Positions 52,528 through 63,785 are shown, counted from the first letter of the stretch. The stretch is DNA of 64,000 nucleotides from Phyllobacteriaceae bacterium (GCA_024742765.1 JANSXT010000011.1:1-64000), one strand, 5' to 3'. Numbers and translations: made by a program. Notes: generated from the letters alone by a model not told the origin.

Positions 52528-53352
52528 ATGGGACTTTACAGGGTCAGCGCCGGCGACGGCGTCGTCTGGATCACCGGCGCGAGCGCCGGCATCGGCAGGG
52601 CATTGGCGCTGCAGATGGCGCGGCAGGGCTATGAGGTCGTCGCAACGGCGCGCAGCAGCGACAAGCTGGAAGCGTTGGCGGCCGAAAGCGCGGCGTTTGC
52701 CGGCACCATCCATGCCCAGCCATGCGATGTGACCGACCGCGATGCGATGGCCAAGGCCGTCGCCGACATCGAAGCGACGCACGGCCCGATCCGGCTTGCC
52801 GTCTTCAATGCGGGCAATTACTGGCCGGCCAGCGGTGCCCGGCTCGAAATCGACAATTTCGCCAAGACCTATGAGATCAACCTGTTCGGCGTGCTCAATG
52901 GGCTCGTGCCGGTTGTCGAGCGCATGAAAGAGCATGGCCGCGGCCAGCTTGTCCTCGTTGCGTCCGTCTCCGGCTATTCCGGCCTGCCGGCGGCTTCGGC
53001 CTATGGCGCCTCCAAGGCTGCGATCAACAACATGGCCGAGTCGCTCAAATTCGACTTCGACCTGATGAACATCCGCATCCAGGTGGTCAATCCGGGCTTT
53101 ATCGATACCCCCCTGACCGAAAAAAACGATTTCGAAATGCCGGCCCTGATGCCGGTCGACAAGGCTGTCGAACAGATGATCAAGGGCATAGAGGGCGGCG
53201 GTTTCGAGATCACCTTCCCGCGCCGCTTCACCTATCTCTTGAAGCTGCTGCGCATGCTGCCGCATCCGGTCTATTTCGCGCTGATGAAAAGGGCGACGGG
53301 CTGGGACCGCAAGAACTTGAAGACCGGCAAGGGACAGGACGAGGCCGGTTGA
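52528..53352 (+). CDS. Short-chain dehydrogenase/reductase (SDR)
   Basis: A 274-residue classical SDR: cofactor motif VVWITGASAGIGRALAL, NAG in AVFNAGNYWP, catalytic Ser in ASVSGYSG and YGASKAA. An SDR gene also accompanies the singlet-oxygen cluster in Rhodobacter (RSP_1087 region), so a role in lipid or photo-oxidative stress is likely by context. The start is uncertain: ATG 52528 (GGAAAAG upstream) is preferred over 52498 and 52513. It converges on the MFS gene 4 bases away. Confidence 0.88.
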   Translation: MGLYRVSAGDGVVWITGASAGIGRALALQMARQGYEVVATARSSDKLEALAAESAAFAGTIHAQPCDVTDRDAMAKAVADIEATHGPIRLAVFNAGNYWPASGARLEIDNFAKTYEINLFGVLNGLVPVVERMKEHGRGQLVLVASVSGYSGLPAASAYGASKAAINNMAESLKFDFDLMNIRIQVVNPGFIDTPLTEKNDFEMPALMPVDKAVEQMIKGIEGGGFEITFPRRFTYLLKLLRMLPHPVYFALMKRATGWDRKNLKTGKGQDEAG

Positions 53353-53356
53353 CCCG

Positions 53357-54742
53357 TCATTCCCTTTCGATGGAGGCGCGCAATTCGGACTGGCGCGTTT
53401 CGTCGAGCGGGAAGTTCCACATCAGCGCAATGGCGCCAAGTTTCAGCACGACCGGCACGAGCGCGTAGGTCACGGCCAGCGCGGTGAGCGAGCCGGGGTC
53501 CTGTGCCGGCCCGGCGCCGGCCTCAAAGCCAAACAGATCGAGCACCGGAAACGCGATGCCGACCGCCAGCGCCAGCGACAGTTTGGTCGCAAGGCTCCAG
53601 GCGGCGAAATAGATGCCCGAGCGCTGTTCGCCCGACGCCGCCGTGTCGACATCGATCACATCGGCCTGGATCGCCGGCGGGATCGCCAGGTCAAAGCCGA
53701 CCAGAAGGCCTGTCGCCGCGCAGATCACGGCGAACGCGGCAATGTCGCCCTCAGACAGAAGCGGCACGGTCGCAAAGATCATGCAGGCGGCGATCATGCC
53801 GAGCGCCCAGGCCCGGTGCTTGCCGATGCGGCGCGAGGCCCAGGTGGCAAACGGGACACCGGCGACGCCGCAGGCGAAATAAAGAAACAGAAGCGGCCCC
53901 TGCAGCGCTTCGGCGCCCAGATAATCGCCGACAAAGAACAGGAACAGCGTCGCCGGGATGCCGTTCGCCATGCCATTGACGAAGAAGGCGGCGATCAGGC
54001 GCAAGAATGGCGTGTTCTGCCGCAGATGGTGAAGGCCCGCGCGCCAGTCGACCGGAGTCCGCGTATGCTCGTCGGGCTCCGGCACGGCCAAAACGGTGAC
54101 CGCGCCCAGCGCCGGCAGCGCGATCGCAATCGCAACACCGAGCAATGCGATACCGTGAAAACCCGACGCATCGTCGAAACCCAGCGTGAAGGGCAGGGCG
54201 ATGGCAATCAGCGTGCCCGTGAGGGTGAACCCTTCGCGCCAGCCGGTGATCGTCGACCGGCCGCGATAATCGCCGGCCATCTCCGCGCCCCAGGCAAAGA
54301 ACGGGATGACGGCTGCCGTGTAGCCGAGCGACAGCGCCATGCCCCAACCCGCCAGATAGAGCGGGCCGGCATCGACCGGTGGCCAGAACAGCATGAAGGC
54401 GGCCAGCGCGCACAATGGCAGCGACAGGGCAAAAAGACGCCGCCTGCGCCCGAACGGCGTGCGCCACCTGTCGGCGACAAGGCCAATCAGCGGATCGTTG
54501 ACCGCATCGAAGATACGCACGGCGACCAGCGCGGCGCCCGTTGCGGCCAGCGAGAGGCCCACCGCCTCGCTGTAGAAGGCGGGCAGCAATATGTAGAGCG
54601 GCAGCGTCAGCGCCGCCAGCGGGATCGCCGGCAGGGCATAGGCGATGACTTGCGCCATCGGTGTGGTTGGGGCGGTGCCCGGCGCGCGCATGGAACGGCT
54701 TTCGGCTGAAGAAGCGATATCGGGGTTACGCAGCCCCGCCAT
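53357..54742 (-). CDS. GPH/MelB-like MFS transporter of the photo-oxidative cluster
   Basis: The 461-residue product has about twelve transmembrane helices with the MFS_2 (sodium:galactoside symporter-like) pattern: RIFDAVNDPLIGLVADRWRT and IPFFAWGAEMAGDYRGRSTI. A related transporter gene occurs in the Rhodobacter RSP_1087-1091 operon. Its substrate is unknown; a lipid or lipid precursor is a guess from context. It is the last gene of the five-gene operon, 27 bases after the methyltransferase. Confidence 0.87.
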   Translation of the reverse strand: MAGLRNPDIASSAESRSMRAPGTAPTTPMAQVIAYALPAIPLAALTLPLYILLPAFYSEAVGLSLAATGAALVAVRIFDAVNDPLIGLVADRWRTPFGRRRRLFALSLPLCALAAFMLFWPPVDAGPLYLAGWGMALSLGYTAAVIPFFAWGAEMAGDYRGRSTITGWREGFTLTGTLIAIALPFTLGFDDASGFHGIALLGVAIAIALPALGAVTVLAVPEPDEHTRTPVDWRAGLHHLRQNTPFLRLIAAFFVNGMANGIPATLFLFFVGDYLGAEALQGPLLFLYFACGVAGVPFATWASRRIGKHRAWALGMIAACMIFATVPLLSEGDIAAFAVICAATGLLVGFDLAIPPAIQADVIDVDTAASGEQRSGIYFAAWSLATKLSLALAVGIAFPVLDLFGFEAGAGPAQDPGSLTALAVTYALVPVVLKLGAIALMWNFPLDETRQSELRASIERE

Positions 54743-54769
54743 GGACGGTTCAGCGTGACGGCAATCGGC

Positions 54770-56050
54770 TCAGGCGGATCTCTGGTAGGTCAGTTGCCGC
54801 ACATCGATGAACTCGGCCCGGAAACCGGCCTCGCAATAGTAAAGATAGAAGTCCCACAGCCGCTTGAACCGGTCATCAAAGCCCATCTGCGCGATCTGCG
54901 GCCAGGCCTGCCAGAACCGCTTGCGCCATTCCGCGAGCGTGCGGGCATAGTCCTGCGGAAAGATGCGTTCGCCGACCAGCGACAGGCCGTGGCGGTCGCC
55001 CAGATCGTGAAGCGTTGAAGGCGGCGGCAGCATGCCGCCGGGAAACACATAGCGCTGGATGAAATCGGGCTGCTTGCGATAGATCGGAAAAGCCTTGTCC
55101 TCGATGGTTATGATCTGCAGGCCGGCCTTGCCGCCGGGCTTTAGCACCTCGTGGACCTTGGCAAAATAGGTTTCCCAATATTCCTCGCCCACCGCCTCGA
55201 ACATCTCGATCGAGACTACCTTGTCGTAGGTCTGCTTTTCGTCGCGATAGTCCTGGAACTTGATCGTCACCCTGTCTTCAAGACCGGCGAGGCGGATGCG
55301 CTCGCGGGCGAAGTCGAGCTGCTCTCGGCTGATCGTGAGGCCGGTGATCTTGCAACCGATCTCGCGGGCGGCGAACTCGGCGAACCCGCCCCAGCCACAG
55401 CCGATCTCCAGCACATGGTCGTCCTTGGTGATCCCGGCGGCTTCGGCAAGCGCCCGATATTTCGCCGCCTGAGCGCTTTCAAGATCATTGGCGCCGGTCT
55501 GGTAGAGCGCCGACGAATAGGTCATCGACGGGTCGAGCCACAGCCCGTAAAAATCATTGCCCAGATCATAGTGCGCGGCGATGTTCTTTTGCGCGCGGGT
55601 CTTAGTGTTGCGGTTGAACCAGTGCCGGATGCGCGCGAAGAACCGCACGGTCGCGCCGGCGGTCGCCAGCTTGTGCCCCAGTTCCTCATTGACGACGAAC
55701 AGTTCCAGAAACGATGTCACGTCCGGGCTGTCCCAGTCGCCGGCAATGTAGCTCTCCGCTGCGCCGATTGTGCCGCCCGAGATCGCCATGCGCGGCAGGT
55801 TCCAATTGTGCAGTATGACGACGCCGTCCGGACCGGGCGCCTTGCCGTCGATCTTGACGACGCGCTTGTCGGGCAGGCGCAGCGTCAGCGTGCCCTTGGG
55901 CAGGTGCAGCGCCGCGCGCAGCGCCAGCCGCGCCTTGAACGGCAGGCCGCGCACATAGCGTCCGATATTGTTGGGAGTCAGCGGTTCGGCGGCCGCGATC
56001 AAATCGCGCACCAGCTTGCTCGATCCGCCCATCATGTCCGTGGTTGCCAT
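54770..56050 (-). CDS. Cyclopropane-fatty-acyl-phospholipid synthase family methyltransferase
   Basis: The 426-residue product has an N-terminal lipid-binding region and a class I SAM domain: HYDLGNDFYGLWLDPSMTYS, VLEIGCGWGGFAEFAARE, and the C-terminal FPGGMLPPPSTLHDLGDRHG. It methylates unsaturated acyl chains in membrane phospholipids. In Rhodobacter a homolog in the same operon is needed for the singlet-oxygen response and a related enzyme (UfaM) starts furan fatty acid synthesis. Which product is made here is not decided by sequence. The ATG at 56050 is preferred over the extension to 56104. Confidence 0.92.
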   Translation of the reverse strand: MATTDMMGGSSKLVRDLIAAAEPLTPNNIGRYVRGLPFKARLALRAALHLPKGTLTLRLPDKRVVKIDGKAPGPDGVVILHNWNLPRMAISGGTIGAAESYIAGDWDSPDVTSFLELFVVNEELGHKLATAGATVRFFARIRHWFNRNTKTRAQKNIAAHYDLGNDFYGLWLDPSMTYSSALYQTGANDLESAQAAKYRALAEAAGITKDDHVLEIGCGWGGFAEFAAREIGCKITGLTISREQLDFARERIRLAGLEDRVTIKFQDYRDEKQTYDKVVSIEMFEAVGEEYWETYFAKVHEVLKPGGKAGLQIITIEDKAFPIYRKQPDFIQRYVFPGGMLPPPSTLHDLGDRHGLSLVGERIFPQDYARTLAEWRKRFWQAWPQIAQMGFDDRFKRLWDFYLYYCEAGFRAEFIDVRQLTYQRSA

Positions 56051-56128
56051 CTTACTCGTCCGCCTCAAAACAACAGGGGATGCCGCCCCGTGCGCGGATG
56101 CCAAATCGCCGGCCGCGCATTCCGGCCA

Positions 56129-56983
56129 TCATTCGGCGGGGCCGGGCGCAGCGTCTTCATAGGAAACCGGATGCGGCGGCTTGCCCCGCGAGAAGAATTT
56201 CGCGCCCTTGAGCCATAATTTCAAGGCTTGCCAGTGAATTGCCATGACAACCCGAACTGTCATGAGAGGTTGACGCGCGACCAGCCGGGCCAGAACGGGC
56301 GTCGAAAACGGACGCGCCGTTCCCGAAAACGTCGCAGACAGCAGCGGGTCGGCGCCTTCGGTTTCAAGGATGCGCAGCCGAACCGTGTCACCGGGCGGCG
56401 CGATGCGGAAATGATAGCGCATGCCCAGATCGATGAAGGGCGACACATAGAAGATTTTGGTGCGTTCCTGGCGCAGGCCGGCGCGGCTCATCTGCCCGTT
56501 CTCGACCGCGCAGACATAGGTGTGCCGTTCGCCAAACGTGTTACGCACCTCGTAAATCGCAGCCGTCAGCGAGCCCGCTTCGTCATAGCAGAAATAGACC
56601 GACAGCGGGTTGAAGACGAAGCCGAACATGCGCGGATAGGCGAGCAGCAGGATGCGGGCCGGCCGGGCAACGCCGGCTTCCTCGGCGAGCGCCGTCGCGT
56701 GGTCCCTCAGCGTTGTGTGGCTCGCATCCTTCGGCAGATGGTCGGCTTCACGAAATGAAACCAGGTTGCGCCGATTGACCGAAAACAGCGGTGACAGCCC
56801 GTTCGCCTCGTCCAGCCGGTCGAGATCGAGCAGCACCGTAAAGACACGATAGGTGAAGCGATGGCCGAACGGCTTGAGCCGCGCATGCATGACCGTGCCC
56901 GGATAGAGCAGGGCAGCATCCTCCGGCGGCGCGAACAGGGCCGCGCCTTCGGCTATCCTTGGTTCGGAGACATACAGCGTCAT
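56129..56983 (-). CDS. DUF1365 family protein
   Basis: The 284-residue product is a clear DUF1365 member: GTVMHARLKPFGHRFTYRVF near the N-terminus, MFGFVFNPLSVYFCYDEAG in the middle and VEVR-type ends replaced by YEVRNTFGERHTYVCAV. Biochemical role is not established, but the gene is consistently next to the FAD oxidoreductase and cyclopropane synthase genes in photo-oxidative clusters. It is 10 bases from the oxidoreductase and 78 bases from the methyltransferase. Confidence 0.93.
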   Translation of the reverse strand: MTLYVSEPRIAEGAALFAPPEDAALLYPGTVMHARLKPFGHRFTYRVFTVLLDLDRLDEANGLSPLFSVNRRNLVSFREADHLPKDASHTTLRDHATALAEEAGVARPARILLLAYPRMFGFVFNPLSVYFCYDEAGSLTAAIYEVRNTFGERHTYVCAVENGQMSRAGLRQERTKIFYVSPFIDLGMRYHFRIAPPGDTVRLRILETEGADPLLSATFSGTARPFSTPVLARLVARQPLMTVRVVMAIHWQALKLWLKGAKFFSRGKPPHPVSYEDAAPGPAE

Positions 56984-56992
56984 CGGTTAAAC

Positions 56993-58354
56993 CTACTCCG
57001 CGGCGATGGGCAGGGGCAATTCCTCCGCCCCCGCGCCCTCATTGGCGCGCCACGGCACAACAGCACCGAGCGCTTCGGCCGCATCAAGGCCCGAACGCAG
57101 CCCGTCCTCATGGAAGCCATAGCCCGTCCACGCCCCGGCGAACCAAGTGTCGCGCCGTCCTTGGATCAGCGGCAGGCGCGCCTGCGCGGCAAAGGCGGCC
57201 GCGTCATATTGCGGGTGATCGAACGACCATTCGCCGAACACGGTGCCCGGTGCCGGCTCGCGCGTCGGGTTCAGCGTGACGAACAGCGGATATTGCGGAT
57301 CGATGTTCTGTAGCCGGTTCATCCAGTAGGTCACGCACACTTCGCTGTCATCGCCGCTGCCGCTTTCGCGCAGATAGTTCCACGCCGCCCAGGCGCCCGG
57401 CCGTTTGGGCATGAAGCTCGGATCACGATGCAGGATGACGCGGTTCGGCCTGTAGGGGATCGCAGACAGGATGTCGGCCTCGTTGGCATCCGCATCGGCC
57501 AACATGGCAAGCGTCTGGTCCGAGTGCGAGGCAAGAACGACCGCATCGAAATGCTCGGGGGCGCCTCCGGCGGTCCGCACGATCGCGCCGCCATTGGCCG
57601 GCCGTTCGATGCGCGTGACAGGCGCGCCGGTGCGCACCGCGTCGCCGAGCGGCGCGAGCAGCTTTGAAAGATAGGTGCGCGATCCGCCCGAAACCGTCTG
57701 CCAGACCGGCGGACGGGTTTCCAGAAGCCGGTGGTTTTCGAAGAACTGGACAAAGGATCGCGCCGGAAAATCCAGCATCTTGATGCGCGGCGTCGACCAG
57801 ATAGCGGCCGCCATCGGGATCAGGTAATCGTCCCGGAACCGGCGCGAGAAACGGCGATGCTGCAGATAATCGCCGATCGACAGCCGGTTCAGCACGCCTT
57901 CGTCGCGGTCGACCCGCGCCTGCTTGTTGAACCGGAAGATCTCGCGCAGCATCCACAAAAAGCCCGGTGAGACCAGGTTCCGCTTCTGCGCGAAGACCGT
58001 CAGATAGTCTTGCCCGCACCATTCGCGTCGGCCTCCGTCGAGCGACATGGAAAAGCTCATATTCGTGGTTTCGCGCGCGATCTCGAGATGTTCAAACAGG
58101 GCGCACAAATCGGGATAGTTGCGTTCGTTGAAGACGATGAAGCCCACATCGACGGGAATGTGTGTGCCGTCATGGTCGACATCGACCGTGCATGTGTGCC
58201 CGCCGGGCCGGTCCTCGGCTTCGAAAAGCGTCACATCATGCACCGATGAAAGGGACCAAGCCGCCGAAGCGCCCGAAATACCGCTGCCGACAATGGCGAT
58301 ACGCTTTCTCTGACCGGCGGCTGCGAACTGCCCCGGCGCCGGTTTGATGTTCAC
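56993..58354 (-). CDS. FAD-dependent oxidoreductase (amine oxidase/desaturase-like)
   Basis: The 453-residue product has an N-terminal FAD-binding Rossmann motif IAIVGSGISGASAAWSLS followed by EAEDRPGGHTCTVDVDHDGT, typical of phytoene-desaturase/amine-oxidase-like flavoproteins, and a C-terminal FAD contact in WFAGAWTGYGFHEDGLRSGL. It probably modifies a lipid; its partners DUF1365 and the methyltransferase lie downstream. Its ATG overlaps the photolyase stop by 4 bases. Confidence 0.92.
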   Translation of the reverse strand: MNIKPAPGQFAAAGQRKRIAIVGSGISGASAAWSLSSVHDVTLFEAEDRPGGHTCTVDVDHDGTHIPVDVGFIVFNERNYPDLCALFEHLEIARETTNMSFSMSLDGGRREWCGQDYLTVFAQKRNLVSPGFLWMLREIFRFNKQARVDRDEGVLNRLSIGDYLQHRRFSRRFRDDYLIPMAAAIWSTPRIKMLDFPARSFVQFFENHRLLETRPPVWQTVSGGSRTYLSKLLAPLGDAVRTGAPVTRIERPANGGAIVRTAGGAPEHFDAVVLASHSDQTLAMLADADANEADILSAIPYRPNRVILHRDPSFMPKRPGAWAAWNYLRESGSGDDSEVCVTYWMNRLQNIDPQYPLFVTLNPTREPAPGTVFGEWSFDHPQYDAAAFAAQARLPLIQGRRDTWFAGAWTGYGFHEDGLRSGLDAAEALGAVVPWRANEGAGAEELPLPIAAE

Positions 58355-59808
58355 GCGGCTTGCCCCTTCATGGTCTGGTAGGCGTCGAGCGCGCGGTTGC
58401 GCGCCTCCTGATGATCGACAATAGGCGCCGGATAGGTGCTGCCAAGGCTAACGTTCGATTTTTCAAGCACTTTTTCGGGAGCCTCCCACGGTTTGTGGAT
58501 GTATTTGGTGGGCAGGTCGGCCAATTCGGGCACATAGGTGCGGACATAGTCGCCGTCCGGATCGAATTTCTCGCCCTGAAGGATCGGGTTGAAGACGCGG
58601 AAATAGGGCGCCGCATCGGCGCCCGATCCGGCAACCCATTGCCAGCTTGCCGTGTTCGAGGCTGGGTCGGCGTCGACCAGCGTGTCCCAGAACCACTCTT
58701 CGCCTTTGCGCCAGTCGGTCATCAGATGCTTGATCAGGAAGGAGGCGACGACCATGCGCACCCGGTTGTGCATCCAGCCGGTCTGCCACAATTGCCGCAT
58801 GCCCGCATCGACGATCGGATAGCCGGTCTGGCCGCGCTGCCAGGCGCGAAGTTCGGCATCCTTGCCGGCCCAGGGAAAGGCATCGAAATCACCGTTGAAA
58901 TTCTCCGCGCCCAGATCGGGAAAATTGACCAGCAGATGATAGGAGAACTCGCGCCAGACGAGCTCCTTGTGGAACTTTTCGAGCTGCTTCTTGGGCGCAT
59001 CGTCCGTCTTTGCGGCGGCATGCCAGATGTCGGCCGGACTGATCTCGCCGAACGCCAGATGCGGCGACAGGCGCGACGTTCCGTCAATGCCCGGCATGTC
59101 CCTTTGCTTGGCATAATCGCCCAGCGCGTCTTCGCAAAACGCCTTCAGGCGCTGCTGCGCACCGGCTTCGCCGGGCGTCCATGCCTCGGCGATCCCGCCG
59201 GACCAGTCGGGCTTTGTTGGCAGCAGGCCCCAATCGTCCAGTGCGTCGCTGTCGGGCGTGTCCTCGAAGGCGGTCAGCGATTGCGGCGCGGGCGCCGGTT
59301 CCGTCGGCTCGCCCTCTGCGACGAAAGCGCGCCAGAACGGAGAATAGACCTTGTAGAATCCGCCCGAACTGGTCTTGAGCTGGGTCGGCTCGTGCATCAG
59401 CGCGCCAGCAAAACTGGCGACGGTCAAGCCGCGCTCGCCCAGCGACGCCTTGATCTCGCTGTCGAGCGCGATCGCCGCCGGGTCGTAGCGCCGGTTCCAC
59501 AGGACCGAACGCGCGCCGGTCTGTTCGATCAAGTCGTCGAGGACGGCACGCGGGTCGCCGCGTCGCAGGAACAGGGGCACACCGAGGTCGTCAAGATCGC
59601 TTTGAAGGGAAGCCAGCGAATGGTGCAGCCACCATTGCCGCGCGCCGCCAAGCGGCCGCCCCGATGCACCGGTTTCGTCGAGAACATAGAGGCAGATGAC
59701 GGATTGTCCGGCCTCGGCCGCCGCCGTCAGCGCGCCATTGTCGCGCAGGCGAAGGTCGGACCGGAACCAGACGATGATCGGGGCATCAGGCAATTGTGTC
59801 GGGCGCAT
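58351..59808 (-). CDS. phr: Deoxyribodipyrimidine photolyase
   Basis: The 485-residue product has the N-terminal antenna domain (IIVWFRSDLRLRDNGALTAA) and the FAD-binding helical domain with LVWREFSYHLLVNFP, YPIVDAGMRQLWQTGWMHNR and the WQWVAGSGADAAPYFRVFNP stretch. It repairs UV pyrimidine dimers with blue light. First gene of the stress operon. The start is uncertain: ATG 59808 or GTG 59826 (six more residues). A putative ECF promoter lies about 80 bases upstream. Confidence 0.95.
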   Translation of the reverse strand: MRPTQLPDAPIIVWFRSDLRLRDNGALTAAAEAGQSVICLYVLDETGASGRPLGGARQWWLHHSLASLQSDLDDLGVPLFLRRGDPRAVLDDLIEQTGARSVLWNRRYDPAAIALDSEIKASLGERGLTVASFAGALMHEPTQLKTSSGGFYKVYSPFWRAFVAEGEPTEPAPAPQSLTAFEDTPDSDALDDWGLLPTKPDWSGGIAEAWTPGEAGAQQRLKAFCEDALGDYAKQRDMPGIDGTSRLSPHLAFGEISPADIWHAAAKTDDAPKKQLEKFHKELVWREFSYHLLVNFPDLGAENFNGDFDAFPWAGKDAELRAWQRGQTGYPIVDAGMRQLWQTGWMHNRVRMVVASFLIKHLMTDWRKGEEWFWDTLVDADPASNTASWQWVAGSGADAAPYFRVFNPILQGEKFDPDGDYVRTYVPELADLPTKYIHKPWEAPEKVLEKSNVSLGSTYPAPIVDHQEARNRALDAYQTMKGQAA

Positions 59809-59886
59809 GAAGGAAGCGTCGGGCACTCAGTTGGATGAAATTTGTGTGGGAAATGAAAGCGATAGTGGGCGGGTCATGTGTCGTGC

Positions 59887-59912
59887 TACGCGCGCCGGGA
59901 ACGGTTGGATCA
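59887..59912 (-). promoter_or_regulatory. Putative ECF11 (RpoE/ChrR-type) promoter of the photolyase operon
   Basis: On the minus strand: TGATCC (59912-59907), a 16-base spacer, CGTA (59890-59887). It matches exactly, in both boxes and spacing, the element upstream of the ChrR-like gene at 51683-51708. It lies in the 166-184 base spacer shared with the divergent lactate dehydrogenase gene. Confidence 0.62.
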
Positions 59913-59962
59913 ACAGCGGGTCCGATAATTCTTGCGCAGGCCCGCAGAGCCGATACTTATGA

Positions 59963-60928
<966 letters not shown>

Positions 60929-60931
60929 CAA

Positions 60932-63775
60932 CTACTCCGCCGCTTCCTGATAGTCCGCCACGGGCGGGCAGGTGCACACAAGGTTGCGATCGCCATAGGC
61001 ATTGTCGACCCGGCCGACCGGCGGCCAGTATTTGTCCACACGGAAGCTGCCGGGCGGAAAACAGCCTGCTTCGCGGCTGTAGGGCCGGTCCCATTCGGCG
61101 ATCAAGTCGGCGGTCGTGTGCGGCGCGTTCTTGAGCGGATTGTTGACCGCATCCATCGCGCCGCTCTCGATCTGCGCGATCTCGTCGCGGATCGACAGCA
61201 TCGCCTCGCAGAACCGGTCGAGCTCCGCCTTGGTCTCGCTTTCGGTCGGCTCGACCATGAGCGTTCCCGCCACCGGCCAGCTCATCGTCGGCGCGTGAAA
61301 GCCCGAATCGATCAGCCGTTTGGCGATGTCGTCGACATTCACCTTGGCACTGTCGGCAAACGGACGCGTGTCGACGATGCATTCATGGGCGATCCGGCCG
61401 GCCTTGCCCTTGAACAGGATGCCGTAGCCGCGTTCGAGCCGCTTGGCGATATAGTTGGCGTTCAGGATCGCCACCTTGGTCGCCTGGGTCAGCCCGTCGC
61501 CGCCCATCATCTGGATATAGGCCCAGGAGATCGGCAGGATCAGCGCCGAACCGAACGCTGCCGCGCTGACCGCGCCATCGCCCGTGACCGGATCGCCGGG
61601 CAGAAACGGCGCCAGATGCGCCTTGACGCCGATCGGCCCCATGCCCGGCCCGCCGCCGCCATGGGGGATACAGAACGTCTTGTGCAGGTTCAGATGGCTC
61701 ACATCGGCGCCGATCTCGCCGGGCTTGGAGAGGCCCACCATCGCGTTCAGATTGGCCCCGTCCAGATAGACCTGCCCGCCATGCTCATGCGTGATCTGGC
61801 AGATGTCTCGCACCGTCTCCTCGAAGACACCATGCGTCGACGGATAGGTGATCATGCACGCCGCCAGCCGGTCGCCGGCTTCGGCCGCCTTGGCGCGGAA
61901 ATCATCGATGTCGATGTCGCCATTGTCGCTCGACCTGACGACGACGACTTCCATGCCGGCCATGTGCGCCGATGCGGGATTGGTGCCGTGCGCCGAGATC
62001 GGGATCAGGCAGATGTCGCGACCCGTGTCCCCGCGCGAGGCATGCCAGGCGCGGATGGTCATCAGGCCGGCATATTCGCCCTGCGCGCCCGAATTAGGCT
62101 GCATCGACATCGCGTCATAGCCGGTGATCACGCACAATTTGTCGGCCAGATCGTCGATCAGTTCCCGATAGCCTTCGGTCTGGTCGGCGGGGGCGAGCGG
62201 GTGGATGTTGGAGAATTCCGGCCATGTGACCGCCATCATCTCGGCGGCGGCATTGAGCTTCATCGTGCAAGAGCCGAGCGGGATCATCGCCCGGTCGAGC
62301 GCCAGATCCCGGTCGGCGAGCCGCCGCATATAGCGCATCATCTCGGTTTCGGCGCGGTTGAGGTGGAAGATCGGATGGGTCAGATAATCGGTCTGGCGCA
62401 AAAGCACGGTTGGCAGGCACACCGCATTGTAGGCCGCCAGATCGCCGCCGGTGACGCCGAACGCGCCGAGCAGCCGGTCGATCGTTTCCGGACGGGTCGT
62501 CTCGTCCAGCGTGATGCCGATCCGGCCGCCCTCAATGCGGCGCAGATTGATGCGCCGGTCATGCGCCGCCTGGATGATGACGCCCTGCATCGCCCCGGCC
62601 TTGACGGTGATCGTGTCGAAAAACGCCGCCTGCTCGACGTCGAAGCCCGCTTCGCGGAGCGTATCGGCAACAAAGGCCGTCTTGCCGTGGATGCGCTGGG
62701 CAATGGCCTTGAGGCCCTTCGGCCCGTGGAAGACGGCATAGAAGCTCGCCATCACCGCCAGCAGCGCCTGCGCCGTGCAGACGTTGGAGGTCGCTTTCTC
62801 GCGGCGGATATGCTGCTCGCGCGTCTGCAGCGACAGCCGGTAGGCCTGGTTGCCGTGGCTGTCGATGGAAACGCCGACGATCCGGCCGGGCAGGGCGCGC
62901 TTGAGCGCATCGGTGCAGGCGATATAGGCGGCGTGCGGGCCGCCAAAGCCCATCGGCACACCGAAGCGCTGGGTCGAGCCGACGGCGATGTCGGCGCCCA
63001 TCGCGCCCGGTTCCTTGAGCAGCAAGAGCGCCATCGGATCGGCGATGACGATGCCGATCGCCTTGTGCGCGTGCAGCGCCTTCATTTCCAAGGAGAAGTC
63101 GCGCAGATCGCCATGGGTGCCCGGATATTGGAAGATCGCGCCGAACACGGTCTCGGCGTCCAGCGCATCGGGCGGACCGGTGACGATCTCGATGCCCAGC
63201 GGCTCGGCGCGCGTGCGCATGACGCTGATGTTCTGCAGATGGCAGTTTTCATCGACGAAGAAGGCGCGCGCTTTTGATTTCGACGTGCGCAGCGCCATGG
63301 CCATGGCTTCGGCGGCCGCCGTCGCCTCATCGAGAAGCGACGCATTGGCCACCGCAAGTCCCGTCAGATCGGTCACCATGGTCTGGTAGTTGAGCAGCGC
63401 TTCAAGGCGGCCCTGGCTGATCTCGGGCTGGTACGGCGTATAGGCGGTGTACCAGGCCGGGTTTTCCAGAATGTTGCGCTGGATTGCCGGCGGCGTCACC
63501 GTGCCGTGATAGCCTTGGCCGATCATCGAGGTGAACAGCTTGTTCTTCTTGGCGATCTGCCGCAAATGCCACAGAAGTTCGTGCTCGGATTTGGCCGGCC
63601 CGAAATCGAGCGGTTCCGACTGGCGGATCGCCTCGGGCACGGTCTCGTCGATCAGCGCGTCCAGACTGTCGGCACCGACCGTCTTGAGCATGTCAGCCAT
63701 TTCCTCGGGCGAGGGGCCGATATGGCGCCGGTTGGCGAAATCATAGGGCTCATAGTCGGTCAGGCTGAACGGCAT
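60932..63775 (-). CDS. gcvP: Glycine dehydrogenase (decarboxylating), glycine cleavage P protein
   Basis: The 947-residue product is the full-length single-chain P protein. The PLP lysine motif [18 protein letters not shown] is in the C-terminal half, and the N-terminal half starts [16 protein letters not shown] and holds [20 protein letters not shown]. It decarboxylates glycine and passes the aminomethyl group to lipoyl-GcvH, whose gene precedes it by 10 bases. Part of a gcvT-gcvH-gcvP operon running off the window. Confidence 0.97.
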   Translation of the reverse strand: MPFSLTDYEPYDFANRRHIGPSPEEMADMLKTVGADSLDALIDETVPEAIRQSEPLDFGPAKSEHELLWHLRQIAKKNKLFTSMIGQGYHGTVTPPAIQRNILENPAWYTAYTPYQPEISQGRLEALLNYQTMVTDLTGLAVANASLLDEATAAAEAMAMALRTSKSKARAFFVDENCHLQNISVMRTRAEPLGIEIVTGPPDALDAETVFGAIFQYPGTHGDLRDFSLEMKALHAHKAIGIVIADPMALLLLKEPGAMGADIAVGSTQRFGVPMGFGGPHAAYIACTDALKRALPGRIVGVSIDSHGNQAYRLSLQTREQHIRREKATSNVCTAQALLAVMASFYAVFHGPKGLKAIAQRIHGKTAFVADTLREAGFDVEQAAFFDTITVKAGAMQGVIIQAAHDRRINLRRIEGGRIGITLDETTRPETIDRLLGAFGVTGGDLAAYNAVCLPTVLLRQTDYLTHPIFHLNRAETEMMRYMRRLADRDLALDRAMIPLGSCTMKLNAAAEMMAVTWPEFSNIHPLAPADQTEGYRELIDDLADKLCVITGYDAMSMQPNSGAQGEYAGLMTIRAWHASRGDTGRDICLIPISAHGTNPASAHMAGMEVVVVRSSDNGDIDIDDFRAKAAEAGDRLAACMITYPSTHGVFEETVRDICQITHEHGGQVYLDGANLNAMVGLSKPGEIGADVSHLNLHKTFCIPHGGGGPGMGPIGVKAHLAPFLPGDPVTGDGAVSAAAFGSALILPISWAYIQMMGGDGLTQATKVAILNANYIAKRLERGYGILFKGKAGRIAHECIVDTRPFADSAKVNVDDIAKRLIDSGFHAPTMSWPVAGTLMVEPTESETKAELDRFCEAMLSIRDEIAQIESGAMDAVNNPLKNAPHTTADLIAEWDRPYSREAGCFPPGSFRVDKYWPPVGRVDNAYGDRNLVCTCPPVADYQEAAE

Positions 63776-63785
63776 CGGTCGATCC

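Noticed and set aside
61118-63277. 719-codon plus-strand open frame opposite gcvP
   Set aside because: gcvP is unmistakable and full length on the other strand; the plus-strand frame is Arg/His/Asp-rich shadow sequence.
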